Shown here piece by piece: positions 59,232-64,000 of a stretch of DNA of 64,000 nt. Under the pieces are notes generated by a model that saw only the letters and a list, made by a program, of their open reading frames with translations, was not told where the DNA came from and searched no databases. Within the stretch, counting starts at the first letter, position 1; the number at the start of each line of letters is the position of its first letter. The stretch spans positions 310,001 to 374,000 of the forward strand of contig NZ_WBOM01000002.1 of NCBI RefSeq assembly GCF_008973755.1, given 5' to 3'. The stretch is from Nitrincola alkalilacustris (GTDB taxonomy: Bacteria > Pseudomonadota > Gammaproteobacteria > Pseudomonadales > Balneatricaceae). A program made the position numbers and the translations under genes.

Positions 59232-59272
59232 GGCCCAGTAACTAAAGGCCCAATAACTAAAGGTTCAGTACC
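59232..59272 (+). repeat. Tandem 15-bp direct repeats upstream of the ArsS-like gene
   Basis: GGCCCAGTAACTAAA (59232-59246) and GGCCCAATAACTAAA (59247-59261) differ at one base; a decayed third unit GGTTCAGTACC follows. They stand about 200 bp before the radical SAM gene and could be regulator sites. The remaining intergenic DNA (59273-59476) shows nothing else I can name. Confidence 0.55.
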
Positions 59273-59476
59273 AGGATGCAGTAACAAAAGTTGTGTAGCA
59301 GAACATCATCAAATAGTTTGAACCAGCCGCTTCAGTAGCTGTGTACCAAGTTAAAAAATTGAACCCAGACTGTAAGGAAAAGCGTACCCTCACCGACTCA
59401 GTCAAAATTGAAGTCAATTATTGAGGGCTTCACCAGGTTTAACTCTATTGTCAATCAGTCACGAAGGAAGCTGTCC

Positions 59477-60481
59477 ATGCATGCCATGTTACCCAAACTG
59501 ATCGCCACAGATTTTCCGCCACTGCGACGCAAGAAGCTGGATACACTGCAGGCCAATATCACCTATCGCTGTAATCAGTCCTGTGTGCACTGTCATGTCG
59601 CGGCCAGCCCGAAGCGCAAGGAGGAGATGGACTGGGACACCATGGAGCTGATGCTGGAACTGGTGGATCGTCATGGCATAGGTCTGGCTGATCTGACCGG
59701 AGGAGCACCCGAGCTGAATCCGCACTTCAGACGTCTGGTGAGCGAGTTGCGCCAGCGTGATGTGAAGGTGATCGACCGCTGTAATCTGACTGTTCTGTCT
59801 GAACCCGGGCAGGAGGATACCGCTGAATTTCTGGCTCAGCATCGAGTGGATATCGTCGCCTCGTTGCCTTGTTATCTTGAAGATAACGTCAATGCCCAGC
59901 GCGGTAATGGTGTGTTTCAGGCGAGCATTGCCGGGCTTAAACAGCTCAATGCACTGGGTTATGGTGAAGAGGGATCGGGTCTGCTGCTGAATCTGGTCTT
60001 CAATCCCCAAGGTCCGAGCCTGCCTCCTTCGCAGGTGGAACTGGAAGCCGACTACAAGCGCGAACTGGCAACCCGGTTTGGTGTCCACTTCAATCAGTTG
60101 TATACCCTGGCCAATATGCCGATTCAACGTTTTGGCAGCACGCTGGTGTCGAAGGGGCAGTTTGAACCCTATATGCAACTGCTGCGTAATTCCTTCAATC
60201 CCGCGACACTGGATACCCTGATGTGTCGCAGCCTGATCTCGGTCGATTGGCATGGCTATGTGCATGACTGTGATTTCAATCAGCAACTGCAGATGCCACT
60301 GGGTGACTCGCATAGGCAGGTGCATATCAAAGAGCTTCTTGAGCGTGATCTGGCAGGAGATCCCATTGCGATTGCCGATCACTGTTATGGCTGTACTGCC
60401 GGTCAGGGCTCCAGTTGTGGTGGAGCGCTGAGTGCTGATGCTGAAGAGGACAGTAAAACCTGCGCCGGAGCAGCGCATTGA
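59477..60481 (+). CDS. arsS: ArsS-like radical SAM/Cys-rich protein
   Basis: A 334-residue enzyme with ATG at 59477, AAGGA eight bases upstream; a TTG 69 bases earlier is unlikely. The radical SAM cluster motif is C32-x3-C36-x2-C39 (RCNQSCVHCH), followed by ADLTGGAPELNPHFR (about 71-85). The C-terminus has the Cys-rich block HCYGCTAGQGSSCGGAL. This is the arsenosugar-biosynthesis radical SAM family, whose characterised member builds 5'-deoxy-5'-dimethylarsinoyl-adenosine. Some relatives carry selenocysteine near the C-terminus; here no in-frame UGA precedes the stop. No arsM methyltransferase is in view. First gene of a four-gene operon. Confidence 0.85.
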   Translation: MHAMLPKLIATDFPPLRRKKLDTLQANITYRCNQSCVHCHVAASPKRKEEMDWDTMELMLELVDRHGIGLADLTGGAPELNPHFRRLVSELRQRDVKVIDRCNLTVLSEPGQEDTAEFLAQHRVDIVASLPCYLEDNVNAQRGNGVFQASIAGLKQLNALGYGEEGSGLLLNLVFNPQGPSLPPSQVELEADYKRELATRFGVHFNQLYTLANMPIQRFGSTLVSKGQFEPYMQLLRNSFNPATLDTLMCRSLISVDWHGYVHDCDFNQQLQMPLGDSHRQVHIKELLERDLAGDPIAIADHCYGCTAGQGSSCGGALSADAEEDSKTCAGAAH

Positions 60482-61422
60482 TGCAACCGGGGCGCAGTTG
60501 TCCGCTGGACTATCGATATCCACCATCGAGCTTTCGTCGTGCACCTGATTTCAGGTGTGATGCGCTTTATGTTGCTGGTGGGTTGTATGGCAACCCTTTT
60601 GCGCTGGATGAGATAGAGCGGATGCAGGCGTTGGAACCAGACAGCCGACTGGTATTCAACGGCGATTTTCACTGGTTTGATGCTGATGCATCACTGTTTG
60701 CTGATATCCAACAGCGTGTCGGTACGCAAGGTTTACTGGGGAATGTCGAGCAGGAGTTGGTTCGGCACCAGGATCAGCCAATTCCATCAGATGTGGGATG
60801 TGGATGCGCCTACCCCGATGACGTGCCGGATGCATTTGTGCAGCGCTCCAATCAGATCCATGCGGCTTTAAGCACGGCCATTGCTCAGCAGCCGTTACTG
60901 ACTGCCCCTTTACGTGATCTGCCGCAACAGGCCATGGTGGAGGTGGCAGGGCGTCCGGTGGCACTGGTGCATGGTGATGCCACATCACTGGCCGGCTGGG
61001 GCTTTGCGCTGGAAGCGCTTGATGATCCGATGATGCAGACGACCTATCGTGACTGGTTTGAGCAGTCCGGCGTGGATGCCTTTGCCTGCAGCCATACCTG
61101 TCTGGCGGTGTGTCGTCGCTTGTCATCGGGTGTGGTGATCAATAATGGCGCAGCTGGCATGCCCAATTTTGCAGGCAGCCAGTATGGAGTGATCACGCGT
61201 ATCGCAGCAGAGCCAGGCCCGCATCAACCTCTGTATTTTACCGAGTGGCGTGGTCTTCGCTACGAGGCATTGGCGGTGCGTTATGATCATGCTACCTGGT
61301 GGCAGCTGTTTACGCGTATCTGGCCTGAAGGCAGTGCCGCTTACCTTTCCTACGCGGACAGAATTCAACAGGGAACGACATTGCTGCTGAAGCAGGCGAG
61401 CCCGGCAGGAGCTTTTAAATGA
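60481..61422 (+). CDS. Metallophosphoesterase-like protein
   Basis: A 313-residue protein; ATG overlaps the upstream stop (TGATG), with GGAG ten bases before. Motifs of the calcineurin-like phosphoesterase fold are visible: NGDFHWFD (60-67), GNVE (87-90), VHGD (163-166) and SHTC (204-207). The first motif, normally DxHGN, reads GLYGN (34-38), so one metal ligand pair appears lost. Its gene is coupled to arsS upstream and, by ATGA, to the TVP38-flavoprotein gene downstream, so a role in the same organometalloid or sugar pathway is likely. Confidence 0.78.
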   Translation: MQPGRSCPLDYRYPPSSFRRAPDFRCDALYVAGGLYGNPFALDEIERMQALEPDSRLVFNGDFHWFDADASLFADIQQRVGTQGLLGNVEQELVRHQDQPIPSDVGCGCAYPDDVPDAFVQRSNQIHAALSTAIAQQPLLTAPLRDLPQQAMVEVAGRPVALVHGDATSLAGWGFALEALDDPMMQTTYRDWFEQSGVDAFACSHTCLAVCRRLSSGVVINNGAAGMPNFAGSQYGVITRIAAEPGPHQPLYFTEWRGLRYEALAVRYDHATWWQLFTRIWPEGSAAYLSYADRIQQGTTLLLKQASPAGAFK

Positions 61423-63566
61423 AGAAAAAACTACTGATCATTACCGCGTTGATCCTTTTTCTGCTAGTTGCCTGGCAGCAGAGCTGGCTGAGTCTGCTCA
61501 GCCTTGAGAATCTGAAGGCGCAGCAACTGGTGCTTGAAGGCTGGCGTGACCAGCATCCACTGTTGTCCAGTCTGGTGTTCTTCGGCATCTACGTGTTGGT
61601 GACGGCGCTTTCACTGCCGGGGGCTGCGGTGATGACGCTGGCGGGGGGCGCAATCTTCGGCCTGCTCTGGGGGCTGGCATTGGTGTCCTTTGCCTCGACT
61701 CTGGGGGCGACTCTGGCGATGCTGGTGTCGCGCTATCTGCTTGGTGACTGGGTGCGCCGACGCTTTGCCGGACGTATGCAGGCGATAGACGCCGGTGTTG
61801 CACGTGAAGGTGGCTTTTATCTGTTCACGCTGCGGCTGGTGCCACTGTTTCCCTTCTTCGTCATCAATCTGGTGATGGGCCTGACCAAAATGCGGGTCTG
61901 GACCTACTGGTGGGTCAGTCAGGTCGGGATGCTGGCCGGTACCCTTGTCTATGTCAATGCCGGCACACAACTGGCCCGGATCGACTCGCTGTCGGGAATC
62001 CTCTCCATTGAGCTGTTGGGTGCCTTTGCGCTGCTGGGTGTGTTTCCGCTGCTGGCACGGCGTATCGTCGATCGGGTCAAGGCGCATCGGGTGTATCAGG
62101 GCTGGAGCAAGCCTAAACGCTTTGATCGCAATCTGATCGTGATCGGTGCGGGCAGTGGTGGTCTGGTCAGTGCCTATATCGCGGCGGCGGTCAAGGCGAA
62201 GGTAACGCTGGTTGAGCAGCACAAGATGGGTGGCGACTGCCTGAATACCGGTTGCGTGCCATCCAAGGCGATTATCCGTTCCGCCAGACTGGCCCAGGAG
62301 ATGCGCAATGCGGATCACTATGGGCTTGGCAAGGCACAACCTGAGATCGATTTTTCCAGGGTGATGCAACGGGTACATCAGGTGATCGATACCATCGAGC
62401 CGCACGACTCGGTGGAGCGCTATACCAAGTTGGGTGTTGAGGTGCTGCAGGGCCGGGCCGAGGTGATCTCTCCCTGGGAGGTTAAAATAACCTCGGCAGA
62501 CGGTACGGAGCAGGTGCTGTCGGCACGCTCCATCATCGTTGCGACGGGTGCTCGCCCTGCAGTACCAGATCTGCCGGGGCTGGATCAGGTGGAGTATCTG
62601 ACCTCAGATAACCTCTGGCAACTGGAAAAACTGCCTGAGCGCCTGCTGGTACTAGGTGGTGGGCCGATCGGCTGTGAGCTGGCCCAGGCTTTTGCACGCC
62701 TTGGTAGCCGGGTGACACAGGTACAGCGCAATGCGCGCCTGATGCCACGTGAGGATGAAGAGGCCAGTGCGCTGGTGATGCAGCGTTTTCGTGCTGAAGG
62801 GATAGAGTTGTATCTGAACACCAAAGCCCTGCGCTTTGAAACAAGAGGTGATGAGCAGGTGCTGATTGCCGCCTCGCCTGAGGGGGAGTTGGTGCTGCCA
62901 TTTGACCGTTTACTGCTGGCGCTTGGTCGAAGGGCCAACGTCAGCGGTTTCGGGCTGGAAGCGCTGGGTATTGAAGCCCGTGACAATGGCACGCTCGACA
63001 GTAACGGCTTTTTGCAGACCCGCTTTCCGAATATCTATGTTGTGGGTGATGTGACTGGGCCCTATCAGTTTACCCATGTGGCCGCTCATCAGGCCTGGTA
63101 TGCATCGGTGAATGCGCTGTTCAGCGGTTTCAAATCCTTCAAGGTGGATTACCGCGTTATTCCCTGGGCTACCTTCACTGATCCCGAAGTGGCGCATGTC
63201 GGCTTGAACGAGCAGGAAGCGCAGGCCAAAGGAATCCCTTATGAAGTAACCCGTTTCGGCATTGATGATCTGGATCGGGCGATTGCCGATGGAGAGGCCT
63301 ATGGTTTCGTCAAGGTGCTGACGGTACCTGGCAAGGATCGCATACTGGGGGTAACGCTGGTCGGGAACCACAGTGGTGATCTGATTGCCGAATATGTGCT
63401 GGCGATGAAGCATGGCATCGGGTTGAACAAGCTGCTGGGAACGATCCATATCTATCCGACCATGGCCGAGGCGAACAAGTATGCTGCCGGTGAATGGAAG
63501 CGCGCACATGTGCCGCACAGGGTTCTGGCCTGGGTGGAGCGGTTTCATTACTGGCGACTGGGTTAA
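61419..63566 (+). CDS. TVP38/TMEM64 membrane domain fused to a class I flavoprotein disulfide reductase
   Basis: A 715-residue fusion. Residues 1-225 are a TVP38/DedA-type membrane domain with SLPGAAVMTLAGGAIFGLLW (65-84) and RLVPLFPFFVINLVMGLTK (139-157). Residues 236-715 form a mercuric/lipoamide-reductase-like protein: GAGSGG (243-248) for FAD, redox disulfide CLNTGC (274-279), GGGPIGCELAQAFARLG for NAD(P)H, GDVTGPYQFTHVA for FAD and the C-terminal HIYPTMAE catalytic His. The C-terminal cysteine pair of true MerA is absent. It may reduce an organic or metal-bound thiol at the inner membrane. Confidence 0.9.
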   Translation: MKKKLLIITALILFLLVAWQQSWLSLLSLENLKAQQLVLEGWRDQHPLLSSLVFFGIYVLVTALSLPGAAVMTLAGGAIFGLLWGLALVSFASTLGATLAMLVSRYLLGDWVRRRFAGRMQAIDAGVAREGGFYLFTLRLVPLFPFFVINLVMGLTKMRVWTYWWVSQVGMLAGTLVYVNAGTQLARIDSLSGILSIELLGAFALLGVFPLLARRIVDRVKAHRVYQGWSKPKRFDRNLIVIGAGSGGLVSAYIAAAVKAKVTLVEQHKMGGDCLNTGCVPSKAIIRSARLAQEMRNADHYGLGKAQPEIDFSRVMQRVHQVIDTIEPHDSVERYTKLGVEVLQGRAEVISPWEVKITSADGTEQVLSARSIIVATGARPAVPDLPGLDQVEYLTSDNLWQLEKLPERLLVLGGGPIGCELAQAFARLGSRVTQVQRNARLMPREDEEASALVMQRFRAEGIELYLNTKALRFETRGDEQVLIAASPEGELVLPFDRLLLALGRRANVSGFGLEALGIEARDNGTLDSNGFLQTRFPNIYVVGDVTGPYQFTHVAAHQAWYASVNALFSGFKSFKVDYRVIPWATFTDPEVAHVGLNEQEAQAKGIPYEVTRFGIDDLDRAIADGEAYGFVKVLTVPGKDRILGVTLVGNHSGDLIAEYVLAMKHGIGLNKLLGTIHIYPTMAEANKYAAGEWKRAHVPHRVLAWVERFHYWRLG

Positions 63567-63583
63567 GGGCAGGAAACAAGACA

Positions 63584-64000
63584 ATGATGGCTGAGTGGGT
63601 GATCAGGCTGGGTGTGTTTCTGGGTGTGTTTGCACTCTGTGCTGCCGTGGAGTGGTGGCGCCCGAAACGCACCTGGCACTATGCCAGAGCACGTCGTTGG
63701 GGGATCAACCTCGGGATTACGCTGCTGAACTCAGTGCTGGCGCGACTTACAGTCGGTGCAATTGCCGTAACCACGGCGCTCTGGGCGCAACAGCAGGGCT
63801 GGGGACTGTTCAATCTGCTGGCACTCCCGCAGCCGGTGGTCTGGGTGGTCGGGCTGCTGTTGCTGGATCTGGCGATCTGGCTGCAGCATCTGGCGACTCA
63901 TCATATTCCGGTGTTATGGCGTCTGCATCGCATGCATCATGCCGATCTTGAGCTGGATGTGACAACGGGCCTGCGCTTTCATCCGATCGAGATAGGCCTG
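63584..64000 (+). CDS. Sterol desaturase/fatty acid hydroxylase family protein, N-terminal part
   Basis: The gene runs off the end of the window; 139 codons are visible from ATG at 63584 (a second ATG follows directly). Membrane helices lie at about 6-22, 46-64 and 83-98. The di-iron histidine motifs begin with HLATHH, then LHRMHHAD and FHPIE, as in the FA_hydroxylase superfamily. GGAAAC lies upstream, 17 bp after the previous stop, so it belongs to the arsS operon. Likely reaction: oxygen-dependent hydroxylation of a lipid. Confidence 0.88.
   Translation, partial: MMAEWVIRLGVFLGVFALCAAVEWWRPKRTWHYARARRWGINLGITLLNSVLARLTVGAIAVTTALWAQQQGWGLFNLLALPQPVVWVVGLLLLDLAIWLQHLATHHIPVLWRLHRMHHADLELDVTTGLRFHPIEIGL

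Noticed and set aside
60421-60481. Selenocysteine UGA near the end of the ArsS-like protein
   Set aside because: The C-terminal Cys block is encoded by ordinary Cys codons, and the only TGA in frame is the terminal stop overlapping the next start.
59489-60544. 351-codon minus-strand open frame opposite the ArsS-like gene
   Set aside because: The plus strand carries the CxxxCxxC motif and a good ribosome binding site; the antisense frame has neither.

Overview
The window is chromosomal DNA from a gammaproteobacterium. The gene set (fxsA-groES-groEL, DUF349, DUF2788, DUF2789 and DUF1826 proteins, SbcB, DauA, KdsA, class I fumarase, long-form TrpS) and a base composition slightly above 50% GC suggest an Oceanospirillales-like marine or brackish bacterium. 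Genus cannot be fixed from the sequence alone. I found no rRNA, tRNA, insertion sequence, prophage or CRISPR array. Genes are tightly packed, and five convergent pairs overlap at their 3' ends.

Region by region. 1-900: the last codons of yajQ and a convergent FabG-like reductase. 1200-4110: a heat-shock block, fxsA-groES-groEL, with three matches to the sigma-32 promoter and a strong terminator. 4168-9940: a coiled-coil membrane protein, TrhP (tRNA hydroxylation), a MenA/UbiA-type prenyltransferase, a DUF1566 lipoprotein and class I fumarase. 9938-15240: a sugar-nucleotide block with pgi, galU and ugd, plus a second Ugd-like protein that has lost its catalytic residues. 15216-26910: yacG, coaE, a MATE exporter, dbpA, phaB, a long DUF349 protein, an EF-hand-like protein, ychJ and sbcB. 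26956-35290: an M16 protease, an EamA exporter, a Tim44-like protein, yaaA, a DUF2789 protein, trpS and a sulfurtransferase. 35313-42090: a DUF4139 protein in an apparent operon with a pseudokinase-TM-SUMF1 fusion, then kdsA and dauA.

42083-57000 is rich in signalling. It holds a PAS-GGDEF-EAL protein, a PilZ protein fused to a degenerate HD-GYP domain, a PAS chemoreceptor, a lone short flagellin and a GGDIF-EAL protein. It also holds a zinc-starvation unit: a COG0523 GTPase (zigA-like) and a DUF1826 protein behind a palindromic Zur-type operator.

57023-64000 is the least ordinary part. On the minus strand a c-type cytochrome domain sits between two arms of Asn-Pro-Cys-Ala repeats (30 Cys in 293 residues). 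It is followed 2 bp later by a His-rich protein of unknown function, and then by the GGDIF-EAL gene. On the plus strand are an unannotated 42-residue membrane peptide and a tight operon: an ArsS-type radical SAM enzyme, a metallophosphoesterase-like protein, a TVP38-flavoprotein disulfide reductase fusion and a fatty-acid-hydroxylase-family protein that runs off the end. A frameshifted remnant resembling an ACR3/bile-acid-symporter N-terminus lies between the two halves. Together these suggest a metal or metalloid handling locus, which is an inference from family membership and layout.
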